Source: Staphylococcus equorum
GTDB taxonomy: Bacteria; Bacillota; Bacilli; Staphylococcales; Staphylococcaceae
Assembly: GCF_029024965.1 (NCBI RefSeq)
Contig: NZ_CP118982.1
Coordinates: 2,046,001 to 2,110,000 of the forward strand
Direction: 5' to 3'
Length of the DNA stretch: 64,000 nucleotides
Shown: positions 20,012-32,554 of the stretch, piece by piece
Layout of the letters: each line of letters opens with the position of its first letter
Position numbering within the stretch: position 1 is the stretch's first letter
Notes under the pieces: model-generated
Told to the model about the DNA's origin: nothing
Database searches by the model: none
The model's input: only the letters and a program-made list of their open reading frames with translations
Program-made: the position numbers and the translations under genes

Positions 20012-20083
20012 CCCCTCGTAGTGTAATGGATAACACGTAAGATTCCGGTTCTTAAAATGGGGGTTCGATTCCCTTCGAGGGGA
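20012..20083 (+). tRNA. tRNA-Arg(CCG)
   Basis: The 72-nt cloverleaf has the acceptor stem CCCCTCG/CGAGGGG, a short D stem (GTGT/ACAC), anticodon stem TAAGA/TCTTA with loop TTCCGGT (anticodon CCG), and a T-arm containing GGTTCGATTCC. CCA is not encoded. It reads the rare CGG codon. Confidence 0.95.
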
Positions 20084-20108
20084 CTTGAATAAGATTTTCT
20101 AAACATCA

Positions 20109-20147
20109 CCCGATACCATAGGTTATATATCTATGGTATCGGGTTTT
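20109..20147 (+). terminator. Terminator of tRNA-Arg
   Basis: A perfect 13-bp stem CCCGATACCATAG / CTATGGTATCGGG is followed by TTTT. The remaining sequence to 20293 is AT-rich with nothing else seen. Confidence 0.9.
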
Positions 20148-20293
20148 ATTTTTTATTTAAAAACACTCAACTCATTAACCACTTTTACCATATACCCTTT
20201 TTCAATATATCTAGTAATCTATGTAGTCTATAATATGCTAAAAATCTATGCAAGACAATTGTTTCTCTTTTTTAAATCAATACTTTTATAAAT

Positions 20294-21139
20294 TTATTTT
20301 ACATTTATAAAAGTACTACCTAAAACATCTCTCACATCATGGATTACTAAAAAGGCGTTTTCATCTTCTTCGTTAACAAGCTTTTTCACTCTCGTCACTT
20401 GAGACTGTGGCACTACCACGTATAGCATATGCGTCTCACTCTTAGCATAGCCGCCCTTACCAGTTAATATCGTAGAGCCTCTTCCTGTAAAAGCATTAAT
20501 TTTATCGCTAATTGTTTCACTTTTACTTGATATAATCGTAACTGCTTTTTTAGGATTAAATCCTTCTATGATAAACGATGTCGCTCTTTCGGTTACAAAT
20601 AGCATAATGATTGTAAATAACACATTTTGTAAAGGAAGTACCATCAAAAAGGATAGAACGACGAGTGCATCCAACACAAAGATGCCTTGCGATGTTTTAA
20701 TTTCTGAGTATTTATTAATTATCTTAGCTATAACTGATGTGCCTCCAAGTGTACTACCTGTCGCAATAACTAAACCTCCACCAATACCGATAATAGCCCC
20801 ACCAAACACAGCATTAATCACGAAATTATCCACACCAAGATTTATATTTTCAGTTAAATGTAAGAACAGTGAAAGTGACGTATTTGCTATAACTGTATAG
20901 ACTGCAGTTGTTTTACTCAAAAATTTCCAACCAATTAATACAACGAGTGTATTGATAATTAATGATGTCCAAGCCGGCGACAATCCAAATGAATATAATA
21001 ATGCTAAAGATATACCGACAGTGCCCCCGTCTCCTAAGTTAGATCCAAGTAAAAAACAATTGACACCTATTGCGTTAATAAACGTACCTATTATACAAAG
21101 AATAATATTTTTAGAATGCTTATTAAACAGTTTTGACAT
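20294..21139 (-). CDS. YitT-family (DUF161/DUF2179) membrane protein
   Basis: This 281-aa protein has five or six membrane helices (about 10-195) with the YitT-type Gly-rich loop GGxxGISLALLYSFGLSP. A soluble C-terminal DUF2179 domain (about 200-280) has GRGSTILTGKGGYAKSETHMLYVVV. I start at ATG 21139, where GAAGGAGTG lies 5-7 nt upstream; the open frame to 21205 lacks such a site. Transport substrate is unknown. Confidence 0.88.
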   Translation of the reverse strand: MSKLFNKHSKNIILCIIGTFINAIGVNCFLLGSNLGDGGTVGISLALLYSFGLSPAWTSLIINTLVVLIGWKFLSKTTAVYTVIANTSLSLFLHLTENINLGVDNFVINAVFGGAIIGIGGGLVIATGSTLGGTSVIAKIINKYSEIKTSQGIFVLDALVVLSFLMVLPLQNVLFTIIMLFVTERATSFIIEGFNPKKAVTIISSKSETISDKINAFTGRGSTILTGKGGYAKSETHMLYVVVPQSQVTRVKKLVNEEDENAFLVIHDVRDVLGSTFINVK

Positions 21140-21222
21140 TAACTCACTCCTTCGACTCCAACAACAATAGGATTTAAGCATAATTCTATTGCTATTACGC
21201 ATCACAAATTGTATTAATTATA

Positions 21223-21250
21223 TAAAAAAACACCTCTTTATAGAGGCGTT
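21223..21250 (-). terminator. Terminator of the rapZ-yvcK-whiA operon
   Basis: The stem ACGCCTC / GAGGTGT (one G-U pair, 6-nt loop) is followed by a run of T on the minus strand. It lies about 150 bp after the whiA stop. Confidence 0.75.
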
Positions 21251-21399
21251 AATAATCAAAATTAAATTATACAATTATTTTATAATAATACTAGCACAAC
21301 TAATTCACGTATGACTAGATTTATTTTTAATAATGCCACTAATATTTCTCGAAGGTAGAATTGAAGAGTCCAAGGTAAAATATAAAACTGTAAAGTATA

Positions 21400-22347
21400 T
21401 TATTTCAGTTCAATTGGTTCGCCAGTTCTCAATTTATCCGCCATTTCATTCAACTTTCTTAATCGATGATTCACACCAGATTTAGATATATTGCCAGAAG
21501 TCATCATTTCTCCTAATTCTTTAAGAGACACTTCTTGGTGCTCTACCCTGAGTTTTGCAATTTCACGTAATCTTTCAGGTAAATTATCCAGACCAATTTC
21601 TTGGTCAATTAAACGAATACTTTCTACATGTTTCATAGCAGCGCTTACTGTTTTATTCAAATTAGCAGTTTCACAATTCACCAATCTGTTAACAGAGTTT
21701 CTCATATCACGTACGATACGAACATCCTCAAATTTCAAAAGTGCTTGATATCCCCCGATTAAACTTAAGAAATCAGAAATTTTTTCCGCTTCTTTTAAAT
21801 AGGCAATACTACCTTTTTTTCGTTCGAGGTGCTTGGCATTCAATTCATATTTATTCATTAACTGCGTTATACCTTCAGAATGATCTTCATATAATGAAAA
21901 TATTTCTAAATGATAAGATGACGTTTCTGGATTGTTTACAGAGCCACCAGCAAGAAAAGCACCACGTAAATAACTTCTTCTCATTTCATCATCATGAATC
22001 AATGCTTCATCAATTTCGTGCGTGAAGACACCACTTTTTAAAATACCTAATTCATCCAATATTTCTCTGGCACGTACTTTAATACGACAGATATAAATAT
22101 TGTTCTTTTTTAATTTCATTTTCTTTCTCACAAGTAGTTCCACTTCAACATTAAATACTTTTTTAATTAACGAATATATACGTCTTGCCGTAGTAGCATT
22201 TTCGGTTTGTACGTTAATAACAAATTGTTGGTTGGAAAGACTGAGTGCACCATTCATACGAATAAGCGCACTGAGCTCTGCTTTTGCATTCTCTTCATCT
22301 ACTTCTATTCTAGTCAGTTCATTTTTCATCTCGGATGCAAAGCTCAT
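21400..22347 (-). CDS. whiA: WhiA DNA-binding protein
   Basis: This 315-aa protein has an N-terminal LAGLIDADG-homing-endonuclease-like fold (DUF199, about 1-190, with the conserved [17 protein letters not shown] segment) and a C-terminal HTH (about 220-310). In Bacillus it affects cell division and chromosome segregation. It is the last gene of rapZ-yvcK-whiA, a conserved Firmicutes operon. Confidence 0.96.
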   Translation of the reverse strand: MSFASEMKNELTRIEVDEENAKAELSALIRMNGALSLSNQQFVINVQTENATTARRIYSLIKKVFNVEVELLVRKKMKLKKNNIYICRIKVRAREILDELGILKSGVFTHEIDEALIHDDEMRRSYLRGAFLAGGSVNNPETSSYHLEIFSLYEDHSEGITQLMNKYELNAKHLERKKGSIAYLKEAEKISDFLSLIGGYQALLKFEDVRIVRDMRNSVNRLVNCETANLNKTVSAAMKHVESIRLIDQEIGLDNLPERLREIAKLRVEHQEVSLKELGEMMTSGNISKSGVNHRLRKLNEMADKLRTGEPIELK

Positions 22348-22391
22348 AGATTAATCAGTCCCTTCTTTAACTAAATGAAATCACTTAGTTA

Positions 22392-23390
22392 TTATTTATC
22401 ATTTTCTTTCTCACGCGTAAATTCAATCGTGTCAGTTTCCCTCATAGCTATTTCATAAATCATTTTAGATAATACTTCAGTATTATGACGCACGTAGTAT
22501 TCTTCAGAAACCTCTACTAAATTAGGATGTGTAAATACTTTAATATTTTGTTCTTCCATATGATCCATATTACATTTCACTGGTGATGCTCCATCTTCCC
22601 TATAGCGCTTTAACACATCTTCAGTAAATGATTGGGTGCTACAGATAGAATAATTGATAAAGTTCTGACCAACATGATCATGTATTGCGTTCACATGATC
22701 GATTGCAGTGTAACTATTTGTTTCACCTGGTTGTGTCATAACATTTGAAACATATAATTTAGGAACATCTCCACCTAGCAGTGCATTAGAAATACCCTTC
22801 ACGCATAGATTAGAAATCACACTCGTATAAAGTGAGCCAGGGCCTAATACGATTAAATCTGCCTCTTCTATTGCTTCAACTGCTTCTTCCATTGGCTCAA
22901 CATCTTCTGGTTCTAAAAATACACGTTTAATCTTTTTATTCTTTTTTGGAATATTAGATTCGCCATATACAATTTCTCCATCTTCCATCACCGCATTTAA
23001 ACGTACACTCGTATTGGTAGAAGGAATAACACGTCCTCTAATATTTAAAATTTGACTTAGTTCTTTCACTGCATGTCCAAAATCGTTATTGATGTTGGTT
23101 AATGCAGCAATGAGTAGATTACCTAAAGAATGACCTTCGACTTGGTTTTCTTTAAAACGATATTGAAACAATTGTTCTATTGTTGATTCTGTTTCACTTA
23201 ATGCCGAAATAACGTTTCGTATATCTCCTGGAGCAGGTATATCCATTTCGCTTCGTATTTTACCCGTACTACCACCATCATCAGCTACTGTGACAATCGT
23301 CGTAATATCGATCGGATAACCCTTTAAACCACGTGCTAAAACGGATAAACCCGTACCTCCACCTATAAGTACAAGCTTAATTCTTTTCAT
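22392..23390 (-). CDS. yvcK: YvcK / gluconeogenesis factor (CofD-like)
   Basis: This 332-aa protein is homologous to YvcK, which binds UDP-sugars and is needed for growth on gluconeogenic carbon and for cell-wall homeostasis in Bacillus. [15 protein letters not shown] (9-23), [12 protein letters not shown] and PAPGDIRNV form the CofD-like nucleotide site. It overlaps the rapZ stop by 14 bp, indicating translational coupling. Confidence 0.95.
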   Translation of the reverse strand: MKRIKLVLIGGGTGLSVLARGLKGYPIDITTIVTVADDGGSTGKIRSEMDIPAPGDIRNVISALSETESTIEQLFQYRFKENQVEGHSLGNLLIAALTNINNDFGHAVKELSQILNIRGRVIPSTNTSVRLNAVMEDGEIVYGESNIPKKNKKIKRVFLEPEDVEPMEEAVEAIEEADLIVLGPGSLYTSVISNLCVKGISNALLGGDVPKLYVSNVMTQPGETNSYTAIDHVNAIHDHVGQNFINYSICSTQSFTEDVLKRYREDGASPVKCNMDHMEEQNIKVFTHPNLVEVSEEYYVRHNTEVLSKMIYEIAMRETDTIEFTREKENDK

Positions 23391-24303
23391 TTTTTTGTTT
23401 CACGCCACTTTCGACATGTGCATCCCTATGTTGTACATACACATTATAGTCAAAACTCTCCCTGAGTTCTGCTCCGATACGTTTGGCTAGTGCGACAGAA
23501 CGATGTTGGCCACCAGTACAACCTATTGCAATAACAAGTTGAGATTTTCCTTCTTTTTTATATCCTGGTATCATAAATTTCAATAAATCCATTAATTTTT
23601 CATAAAAAATGTTTGTTTCTTTCCATTTCATTACATATTTATATACTGCTTCATCTTCGCCAGTTAATGGTCTCAACTCATCAACATAGTGCGGATTAGG
23701 TAAAAATCTTACATCAAATACAAGATCCGCATCTATTTGTATACCATGTTTAAAACCAAAGCTAATTACATTAATATTAAATGTTTGATAGTTACTTTGA
23801 TTAAAATAATCTCCCATACGTTTGCGCAATTCTTTCGGTGTCATTTGCGATGTATCAATCGTATAATTCGCTAAACTTTGTATTTCAGTCAACAACTCAC
23901 GTTCTTCTTCAATAGCTTCAATTAATGAACGTTGACCTTTTTCATTTAAAGGATGTGCACGACGTGTTTCTTTATAACGAGAAATCAGTTTTTCATTCGA
24001 TGCTTCCAAGAACATTAAATCAACAATAACATCTGAGTTACTCTTAATTTGGTCCATTTCTTTAATTAAAGATTTAAATAGTTCCTTACCTCTTAAATCA
24101 ATAGCAATCGCTACTTTTTGTAAAGAAGGATTTCCTTGCCCCATCAATTCTACAAATTTTGGTAAAAGAATCGGTGGTAAATTATCTACACAGAAATATC
24201 CAATGTCTTCTAAACTCTGAATGACCACAGATTTTCCGGCGCCTGACAAACCAGTTACAACCAACAATTCACTCTTTACTATTTCTTTTTCTTCTCGTTG
24301 CAT
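23377..24303 (-). CDS. rapZ: RapZ/YvcJ nucleotide-binding protein
   Basis: This 308-aa P-loop protein has Walker A GLSGAGKS (about 18-25), and a C-terminal domain with [13 protein letters not shown] (about 265-277). In E. coli RapZ governs decay of GlmY/GlmZ RNAs and so amino-sugar synthesis; YvcJ of Bacillus affects competence. The Gram-positive role is less clear. First gene of the operon. Confidence 0.95.
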   Translation of the reverse strand: MQREEKEIVKSELLVVTGLSGAGKSVVIQSLEDIGYFCVDNLPPILLPKFVELMGQGNPSLQKVAIAIDLRGKELFKSLIKEMDQIKSNSDVIVDLMFLEASNEKLISRYKETRRAHPLNEKGQRSLIEAIEEERELLTEIQSLANYTIDTSQMTPKELRKRMGDYFNQSNYQTFNINVISFGFKHGIQIDADLVFDVRFLPNPHYVDELRPLTGEDEAVYKYVMKWKETNIFYEKLMDLLKFMIPGYKKEGKSQLVIAIGCTGGQHRSVALAKRIGAELRESFDYNVYVQHRDAHVESGVKQKNEKN

Positions 24304-24516
24304 CTCTTTACACCATCCATTGATTATTTTAATCGCAAAATTAGTTCTACGCTGTTAATAGCTTATTTATATTGGCATTTATACAATATCTTTCATTTTT
24401 CTCAATATAAGTCTAACGAGTTAATATTATCACATTATATTTTACATGAAAAACGACTAAGGTAGTAGTTTTATCTATCAATATTATAACGCTATAGTTG
24501 TTTCATTATGTAAAAA

Positions 24517-24565
24517 AGCTAGAATGTTATAACTTACTATAGATCGTAAGTATAACATTCTAGCT
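24517..24565 (-). terminator. Terminator of trxB
   Basis: A 20-bp stem with one bulged A (AGCTAGAATGTTATA... on both arms, inner CTTAC/GTAAG) is followed by six T residues on the minus strand. It lies within the 338-bp trxB-rapZ gap; the rest is AT-rich promoter-type sequence. Confidence 0.88.
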
Positions 24566-24641
24566 ATGACTGAATTTATCTATGATATTTTATACAATCT
24601 TTTATAATCTATGACTTTATCCCATCAATGATACAATTTAT

Positions 24642-25586
<945 letters not shown>

Positions 25587-25651
25587 TTAAATTGCCTCCT
25601 GTTTAATAATTCATTATGCGCAGTATATATGATTTCTTGCATTTCTTAAAC

Positions 25652-27088
25652 TTATATGCTCACTAAATAATCTATCGTTTTATTTAAACGGTAAGAAGAT
25701 ATATCAAACCATTCGATTACTTGTTGTTTTGTTATTTTACTATCAGCATTACGATAATACATATACACAAATGCTGCAATATATTCATTTACATTTGTTA
25801 AATCTACTTTTTCAGATATAATCGCTTCTGCTTGATCAATCCATACAATAAATAAATCCTCATTATTTTTCAATGATTTCACACCATACAACATCAATAA
25901 GCCTCTATGAATGAAATCTAATTTGTTTAATTTTAAATCTTGAATAATATAGGTAAGATATAGCTTTTCGTAATCTTCCATAGATTCTAGAACTGCCCAA
26001 ATTTCTTGTGTTAAAAGCACTTCGCGTCCCTTTAACTGGTTTAATAAGAAAATACCATATAACCTATGATGGCTATCGTCATGGAGTAATAATGGTAATA
26101 CTTGTTCATCGAAATACATTTTACTCTCTGCAATAACCCAAGGTGCATAACCTACATCTACTTTAGTCATATCTTGCAACTTCGACCAATAATATTTACT
26201 ATCCTCAATATTGTTTAAATAGTAACTATTATAACTTAACGCATTATACATTTGGATGGAAAGGAATTTTCCTTTTCTATAAAGTGGCTGTAATATTTTT
26301 TGCGAAGCTTCATATTGTTTCAAGTAACATAAAACGATGCCTAGCTTAAATGATTCATCATCATTCATCGGCATGACTTTATTTAAAATTTTTAAATAGC
26401 GTTGGTATTTTTCTTTATCATTCGTATTATAAAGTAATAAAGTATAATGACATAATGCATGTACATCCGTATTATCTTCACTAAGCAATCGCTCAAACAT
26501 TTCTTTAGCAATGTCATATTCATTCATGTATAAATAACACATCGCAAGTAAATTACGCACTACGCGATGTTCTTGAATTTCATCGTTTTGATTTAAGATA
26601 AATGTTCGTGCTTCGGGTAATCTTCCCTGAGAAAATAGGTATTGGAAAATAAGTTGTACTGCAAATAGCTGACTTTCTATCTCTATTTTTTCAGCTGAAT
26701 TATAAGAAACTTCAAACATTTCTTCAAGTTCTTCTTTATAATCTTCATCGTTAGACATCGTGACATAATTTATACCAAATAAAAATGCTTTATTTGCTTC
26801 ATTTAATGTAATGTTTAATTGACTAAGCTGATAATAACTTTCTTCTACTAACTCTTGTTGCGCAATACTTTCATAAAATAGATGCTCTGCTTTACCACTT
26901 AGTCCTATATTCACAAGACATTCCGCGTATTTTACTTTTACATCAAAATCTTGAGGTGACATATCCAGCACTTTGCCATAATATTCTGCTGCCTTTTTAT
27001 AATCTTGGTGCAGAAATTTTTGGTCTCCCAATTTTTTATAAAATTGACTATCTAATTTCATTGGTATTACTTTGCCGTTATGCGCCAT
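25652..27088 (-). CDS. TPR-repeat protein
   Basis: This 478-aa protein, with no signal or membrane segment, has tetratricopeptide-like helices from residue 14 (FYKKLGDQKFLHQDYKKAAEYYGKVLDMSP) to about 330. The remainder is helical. AGGAGGTGAT precedes ATG 27088. It lies between an acyltransferase and trxB, as in other staphylococci. Partners and function are unknown; a scaffold role is likely for the fold. Confidence 0.88.
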   Translation of the reverse strand: MAHNGKVIPMKLDSQFYKKLGDQKFLHQDYKKAAEYYGKVLDMSPQDFDVKVKYAECLVNIGLSGKAEHLFYESIAQQELVEESYYQLSQLNITLNEANKAFLFGINYVTMSNDEDYKEELEEMFEVSYNSAEKIEIESQLFAVQLIFQYLFSQGRLPEARTFILNQNDEIQEHRVVRNLLAMCYLYMNEYDIAKEMFERLLSEDNTDVHALCHYTLLLYNTNDKEKYQRYLKILNKVMPMNDDESFKLGIVLCYLKQYEASQKILQPLYRKGKFLSIQMYNALSYNSYYLNNIEDSKYYWSKLQDMTKVDVGYAPWVIAESKMYFDEQVLPLLLHDDSHHRLYGIFLLNQLKGREVLLTQEIWAVLESMEDYEKLYLTYIIQDLKLNKLDFIHRGLLMLYGVKSLKNNEDLFIVWIDQAEAIISEKVDLTNVNEYIAAFVYMYYRNADSKITKQQVIEWFDISSYRLNKTIDYLVSI

Positions 27089-27112
27089 CCATTATCACCT
27101 CCTAAATATTAA

Positions 27113-27589
27113 TTAAGTTCTTATTTGCATGGGATTTCCATATGCTAATGCCGAATCAGGTATGTCTTTTGAAATAACAGCACCCGCTCCGACTTTAACA
27201 TTTGATCCTATGCTTACACCTGGTAATATTGTAACATTCGCGCCAATTAAAGTATTATCACCAATTTGCACACGCCCCGTTCGAAATTCATCAACGAGAA
27301 ATTCATGAGTCAAAATTGTAGTATTATAGCCAATCACACAATTTTCCCCTATGGAAATATACTCTGGGTATAATAAATCGGGAACTACTTTAAAAGCAAA
27401 TGCTGTGTTTTTACCAATATTCATTTTCAATAAATTGCGATACGCCCAATGTTTTAATTTCACGTGAGGCAAGTACCTGCAAATTTCAATAATTATCGTT
27501 TGTTTAAATATTTTAAAGTATCTAATATAACGATACATATGCCAAAGTGGGTTATTGCCTTTAACTTTAACCTTTTTTAAATTACGCAT
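27113..27589 (-). CDS. Hexapeptide-repeat acyltransferase (YvoF-like)
   Basis: This 158-aa protein has left-handed beta-helix hexapeptide repeats (about 75-150, for example [36 protein letters not shown]) and an N-terminal basic segment. The family O-acetylates sugars or similar substrates; the target is unknown. It follows lgt by 9 bp in hprK-lgt-yvoF, an arrangement also found in Bacillus. Confidence 0.9.
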   Translation of the reverse strand: MRNLKKVKVKGNNPLWHMYRYIRYFKIFKQTIIIEICRYLPHVKLKHWAYRNLLKMNIGKNTAFAFKVVPDLLYPEYISIGENCVIGYNTTILTHEFLVDEFRTGRVQIGDNTLIGANVTILPGVSIGSNVKVGAGAVISKDIPDSALAYGNPMQIRT

Positions 27590-27598
27590 GATATTTTA

Positions 27599-28435
27599 TC
27601 ACTTCACTTTTTGATTTGACCAAGTTAACGGACCAACATCTTTATATCTTGGTGCGTTATATTTCACTCTTCTTATAATCATAATCACAATACCTACTAT
27701 AATCAGTATAATAGACATTAACTGCGCTACTCGAATATCACTAGTTAACATCAAGCTATCTGTACGCATGCCTTCTACGAAAAATCTGCCGATTGAATAC
27801 CATATCAAATATAGACAGAAAGTATCTCCTATACGTAAATGTTTTCTAAGCAAGATTAGTATAACAAAGCCTAAAATGTCCCAAATAGATTCATATAAGA
27901 ATGTTGGCTGGTAGTATTTGCCATTAATATACATATTATTAATAATAAAATCTGGAATATGTAAGTTTTCTAAGAATGTTCTTGAAACAGGACCGCCATG
28001 AGCTTCATGATTCATAAAGTTGCCCCATCTTCCAATACCTTGGCCTAAAATCATACTTGGTGCAATGACATCACCAATTTGAAACGGGTTAATATTTTTT
28101 TGTTTACAGATGATAATCCCTGTAACAAATCCACCTATTAAGCCACCGTGTATTGCAATACCACCGTGCCATATCATCGGAATTTCAATTGGGTTTTGAA
28201 TATAATACGGCCACTGGAATACAACGAAATAAAGTCTCGCCATAATAAATCCAAATATTGCACTCCAAAAAATGATATCAACTAATGTATCTGTATCAAA
28301 GCCAATTCGTTTCACACCTTCTTGAGCAATAAAATAACCCAAGAGTATCCCAACAGCGATAATAATTCCGTACCAACGTACTGAAATAGGCCCAAGCTCA
28401 AGTGCAATTGGATTGATATAATTTAATGTCATCAT
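27599..28435 (-). CDS. lgt: Prolipoprotein diacylglyceryl transferase
   Basis: This 278-aa polytopic membrane enzyme (about seven helices) transfers diacylglycerol from phosphatidylglycerol to the lipobox Cys of prolipoproteins. The signature [17 protein letters not shown] (about 139-155) and the essential HGG in [16 protein letters not shown] are visible. It acts on lipoproteins such as SstD and the EMYY protein in this window. It starts 3 bp after hprK. Confidence 0.96.
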   Translation of the reverse strand: MMTLNYINPIALELGPISVRWYGIIIAVGILLGYFIAQEGVKRIGFDTDTLVDIIFWSAIFGFIMARLYFVVFQWPYYIQNPIEIPMIWHGGIAIHGGLIGGFVTGIIICKQKNINPFQIGDVIAPSMILGQGIGRWGNFMNHEAHGGPVSRTFLENLHIPDFIINNMYINGKYYQPTFLYESIWDILGFVILILLRKHLRIGDTFCLYLIWYSIGRFFVEGMRTDSLMLTSDIRVAQLMSIILIIVGIVIMIIRRVKYNAPRYKDVGPLTWSNQKVK

Positions 28436-28438
28436 TAC

Positions 28439-29374
28439 CTATTTCTCCTCACTATTGCTACCATTTCGTAATATTTCAGCATTTAAGCGATCATTAAACT
28501 CTTCTGCTGTATTGATGCCCATAATATTCAGTCGGTAATTCATTGCCGCAACTTCAATAATAACCGCTACGTTACGTCCAGGTCGTACAGGAATTGTTTT
28601 TTTCGTAATTTCAGTATCTAAGATACGTAATTTTTCTTCATTTAAGCCGACTCGATCATATAATTTGTCTTTATGCCAGTTTTCTAAATGAATATTTAAA
28701 CGCAATCGTTTTTCAGTTAAAATCGAACCTGCACCAAACAATGTCATTACATTAATGATACCTAAGCCTCTAATTTCTAATAAATGTTCTATTAATTTAG
28801 GTGCTCTCCCAATCAATTCGTCTTTACTAATTTCTCTAATTTCCACATTATCATCTGCTACTAATCTATGACCACGTTTTATTAATTCTAATGCCGTTTC
28901 ACTTTTACCGATTCCAGAATCACCAGTAATCAGTACACCTACACCATAAACGTCGACAAGTACTCCATGCAGTGATGTTGTTCGTGCGAGTTCATGTTCT
29001 AAAAATGTAGTTAAACGACTCATTAATTGTGTAGTAGCAATCGTCGACGCAATTAAAGGCGTGTCGAGTTCTTTTGCTGCAGCGATAAGTTCCTCTGGTG
29101 GTTCTAAATCTCTCGTCACAATAATCGCTGGTGTATCTGGACGACATAACTTTCTCATACGACCTTTACGTTCTTCATCTGGTAATAAGTTATAAAAAGA
29201 TAATTCCGTCGTACCTAATAATTGAATACGGTCAGAAGCATAGTGAGAAAAATAACCTGCCATTTCCAAACCTGGTCTTGAAATATCTGTATTTTTAATT
29301 TGTTTGTTTAAACCTGCTTCTCCAACAATAAGATCAAGTTCAAAGCGGTCTACTAAACTCTTGGTAGTTAACAT
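28439..29374 (-). CDS. hprK: HPr kinase/phosphorylase
   Basis: This 311-aa bifunctional enzyme phosphorylates and dephosphorylates HPr on Ser46 to control CcpA-mediated catabolite repression. Walker [15 protein letters not shown] (about 154-167) is followed by DDNVEI and the family signature [12 protein letters not shown] perfect dyad ATATGATA-T-TATCATAT (29410-29426) lies in its upstream region. It heads hprK-lgt-yvoF. Confidence 0.96.
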   Translation of the reverse strand: MLTTKSLVDRFELDLIVGEAGLNKQIKNTDISRPGLEMAGYFSHYASDRIQLLGTTELSFYNLLPDEERKGRMRKLCRPDTPAIIVTRDLEPPEELIAAAKELDTPLIASTIATTQLMSRLTTFLEHELARTTSLHGVLVDVYGVGVLITGDSGIGKSETALELIKRGHRLVADDNVEIREISKDELIGRAPKLIEHLLEIRGLGIINVMTLFGAGSILTEKRLRLNIHLENWHKDKLYDRVGLNEEKLRILDTEITKKTIPVRPGRNVAVIIEVAAMNYRLNIMGINTAEEFNDRLNAEILRNGSNSEEK

Positions 29375-29615
29375 AGTTCACCTCTATCAATATTTCTCTT
29401 ACATTTGCAATATGATATTATCATATCAAAAAGAAATGATAATCCATATCAAAAAGTGTAGAAGATCGATAATTCAACACATATCTATAATATCTATCAT
29501 TATATCAATTATAAACGATATCACACACCAGTGACTGATTATATTTTCAATTTATTCATTTAATTTACTACAAATCATTTTCTAGGTATTTGTTGGTAAT
29601 AAATACAAAAATACC

Positions 29616-29655
29616 CCCTTCAAAGTTTGCACGTTAAAGTACTTACCTTGAAGAG
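29616..29655 (-). terminator. Probable uvrA terminator
   Basis: An 11-bp stem (CTCTTCAAGGT / ACTTTGAAGGG, two G-U pairs) with an 18-nt loop precedes TATTTTTG on the minus strand, about 55 bp after the uvrA stop. The rest of the 336-bp gap 29375-29710 is AT-rich and holds the hprK promoter region. Confidence 0.55.
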
Positions 29656-29710
29656 AGCCATTTATACTTATGTTCCCGCCTTTTTGAGTGGAGTTACATA
29701 CTTATATTGT

Positions 29711-32554
29711 TTATTTTACTGTATCTCTTTCTAGCACAGGCTTTAAGTATTGTCCTGTATAACTTTCTTTTACTTCTGCAATTTGTTCTGGCGTACCGGT
29801 AGCTACAAGCGTACCGCCCCCATCGCCACCTTCTGGACCTAAGTCAATAATATGATCTGCCATTTTAATAACATCTAAGTTATGCTCAATAATAACCACA
29901 GTATCACCATTTTCCACTAGTTTATTGAGTACTTTTAATAATCGACCAATATCATCAACATGTAAACCAGTCGTTGGTTCATCAAGAATATAGATGGAGC
30001 GACCCGTAGAACGTTTATGCAATTCAGATGCGAGTTTAACACGTTGTGCTTCCCCACCAGAAAGTGTTGTTGCTTGTTGTCCGAGTGTAACGTATCCTAG
30101 TCCAACATCAACTAATGTTTTCAATTTACGATGAATTTTTGGTACTTTTTCAAAGAAATTAGTCGCTTCTTCAGCTGTCATTGCTAAAATATCTGCAATG
30201 TTTTTACCTTTATACGTGACTTCTAGCGTTTCTCTATTGTATCTAGAACCACCACAAATTTCACACGGTACATACACATCTGGTAAGAAATGCATTTCAA
30301 TTTTTATAATACCGTCACCTCTACAAGCTTCACAACGACCGCCTTTCACATTAAAGCTAAAACGGCCTTTAGTATATCCTCTTACTTTAGATTCGTTTGT
30401 TTGCGCGAAGATATCCCTAATATTATCGAATACCCCTGTATAAGTTGCTGGATTTGATCTCGGTGTTCTTCCAATAGGTGATTGATCAATATCGATTATA
30501 CGTTCAAGTTCTTCTATTCCTTGAATTTCGTCACAATCACCTGGTTTTACTTTTGATTTATTAATGTGTTTTGCTAATGATTTATACAGCACTTCATTAA
30601 CTAACGTACTCTTACCTGAACCAGAAACACCTGTAACTACTGTCATTGTTGATAATGGAAAATCTACGTCGATATCTTTTAAGTTATTACTTCTTGCGCC
30701 TTTAACACTGACTTTACGATCAGTTATTTCACGGCGTTCCTCAGGTACTTCTATCAGCTTTTTCCCGCTTAAATATTGACCAGTGAGTGATTTTTTCTGA
30801 TTCATTACTTGTTTAGGTGTACCACTCGCGACAATTTCGCCACCATGTTCACCTGCACCTGGGCCTACATCAACCAAATAATCAGCCGCACGCATTGTAT
30901 CTTCATCGTGTTCTACAACGATCAAAGTATTACCTAAGTCACGCATTTCTTTTAATGTACTTATAAGTCGATCATTATCTCTTTGGTGAAGTCCGATAGA
31001 AGGCTCATCTAACACGTAAAGTACACCTGACAGTCTAGAACCAATTTGTGTAGCAAGGCGAATTCGCTGCGCTTCCCCACCTGATAATGATCCTGATGCA
31101 CGATTGAGTGTTAAATATTCTAAACCAACGTTGTATAAAAATTCTAAACGTGAGTTAATTTCCTTTAATATTTGATCTGCAATTTTTCTATCTTGATCTG
31201 ACAATTCAATATGTTCATACATATGCAAAGCATCTTTAATTGAATGTTCAACAACTTCACCAATATTCTGACCAGAAACATATACAGATAACGCTTCACG
31301 GCTTAAACGTTTACCATTACAAGTTTCACAAGGTAGCTCAGTCATATATTTACTCATCATCTCTCTAACAAGTTCAGATGGTGAGTCATGATAACGACGA
31401 TTAATATTATTAATCACACCTTCAAATTCCATTGTTCGTTTACGTGTTTGACCATTGCGTTGTTTAAAAGTGAACTCAATTTCTTTACCTTTAGAACCGT
31501 TTAAAATGATATCTTGTTGTCTATCTGTTAATTTTTTAAATGGTTTATCCATATTAATTTTATATACTTCACAAACACGATTTAATAATGTTGGATAAAA
31601 ATCAGAACTTGAAGATTCCCAAGCTATGATTGCACCTTCATTTAAAGTTTTGTTTGTATCAGGAACCACTAAATCTAAATCTACTTTCAATTTCAATCCT
31701 AAACCATCACATGTTGGACATGCACCAAAGGGGCTGTTAAAACTGAACATACGAGGTTCTAGTTCACCAATTGAAAAACCACATATCGGACAAGCATGGT
31801 TTTCCGAGAATTTTAATTCTTCTCCCCCAATTATATCAACGATTAATGTACCTTCAGCAAGTCTAATCGCAGTTTCTATAGAATCAGCAAGACGTCCTTC
31901 AATACCTGCTTTAACCACCAAGCGATCTATTACGACTTCGATAGTATGATTTTTATTTTTATCTAAATTTGGCACTTCGTTTACATCCATAATTTCACCA
32001 TCAACACGTACACGTACATAGCCTTTTTTGCTAATGTCGTCTATGAGTTTTTCTTGTGCACCTTTTCTATGAGAAACCACAGGAGCCAATAGTTGGATTT
32101 TAGAACGCTCTTCAAGTTGCATCACTTGGTCTACCATTTGTTGTACAGTTTGCGATTCTATTTCAATACCATGATTGGGGCAAAATGGTTTGCCTATACG
32201 TGCGTAGAGCAACCGTATATAGTCATATATTTCAGTTACTGTCGCTACAGTTGATCTTGGATTTTTACTTGTAGTCTTTTGGTCAATTGATATCGCAGGT
32301 GATAAACCTTCAATCGTATCAACATCTGGTTTATCCATTTGACCTAAAAATTGTCTTGCATAAGCACTTAATGACTCTACATATCTACGCTGACCCTCAG
32401 CATATATTGTATCAAAGGCAAGTGAAGATTTTCCTGATCCAGACAGTCCCGTCATCACGATGAGTTTATCTTTCGGTATTTCAATATCTACACCTTTTAA
32501 ATTATGGGCACGAGCCCCTTTTACTACAATGGATGGTTGTTTCATATTTGTCAC
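29711..32554 (-). CDS. uvrA: Excinuclease ABC subunit A
   Basis: This 947-aa damage-sensing ATPase of nucleotide excision repair has two ABC modules: Walker [14 protein letters not shown] and [13 protein letters not shown], and two LSGGEAQR signatures. Zinc sites CPIC/CPTC and CEAC..CEIC are present. It overlaps uvrB by 4 bp and is under the same LexA-boxed promoter. Confidence 0.98.
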   Translation of the reverse strand: MTNMKQPSIVVKGARAHNLKGVDIEIPKDKLIVMTGLSGSGKSSLAFDTIYAEGQRRYVESLSAYARQFLGQMDKPDVDTIEGLSPAISIDQKTTSKNPRSTVATVTEIYDYIRLLYARIGKPFCPNHGIEIESQTVQQMVDQVMQLEERSKIQLLAPVVSHRKGAQEKLIDDISKKGYVRVRVDGEIMDVNEVPNLDKNKNHTIEVVIDRLVVKAGIEGRLADSIETAIRLAEGTLIVDIIGGEELKFSENHACPICGFSIGELEPRMFSFNSPFGACPTCDGLGLKLKVDLDLVVPDTNKTLNEGAIIAWESSSSDFYPTLLNRVCEVYKINMDKPFKKLTDRQQDIILNGSKGKEIEFTFKQRNGQTRKRTMEFEGVINNINRRYHDSPSELVREMMSKYMTELPCETCNGKRLSREALSVYVSGQNIGEVVEHSIKDALHMYEHIELSDQDRKIADQILKEINSRLEFLYNVGLEYLTLNRASGSLSGGEAQRIRLATQIGSRLSGVLYVLDEPSIGLHQRDNDRLISTLKEMRDLGNTLIVVEHDEDTMRAADYLVDVGPGAGEHGGEIVASGTPKQVMNQKKSLTGQYLSGKKLIEVPEERREITDRKVSVKGARSNNLKDIDVDFPLSTMTVVTGVSGSGKSTLVNEVLYKSLAKHINKSKVKPGDCDEIQGIEELERIIDIDQSPIGRTPRSNPATYTGVFDNIRDIFAQTNESKVRGYTKGRFSFNVKGGRCEACRGDGIIKIEMHFLPDVYVPCEICGGSRYNRETLEVTYKGKNIADILAMTAEEATNFFEKVPKIHRKLKTLVDVGLGYVTLGQQATTLSGGEAQRVKLASELHKRSTGRSIYILDEPTTGLHVDDIGRLLKVLNKLVENGDTVVIIEHNLDVIKMADHIIDLGPEGGDGGGTLVATGTPEQIAEVKESYTGQYLKPVLERDTVK

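Noticed and set aside
20012-20083. tRNA-Arg as a second integration site
   Set aside because: No integrase, duplicated tRNA end or foreign cargo is found next to it; a strong terminator and a core gene follow.
29410-29426. Fur or PerR box upstream of hprK
   Set aside because: ATATGATA-T-TATCATAT is a perfect dyad but does not match the Fur or PerR consensus well enough, and hprK is not an expected target.
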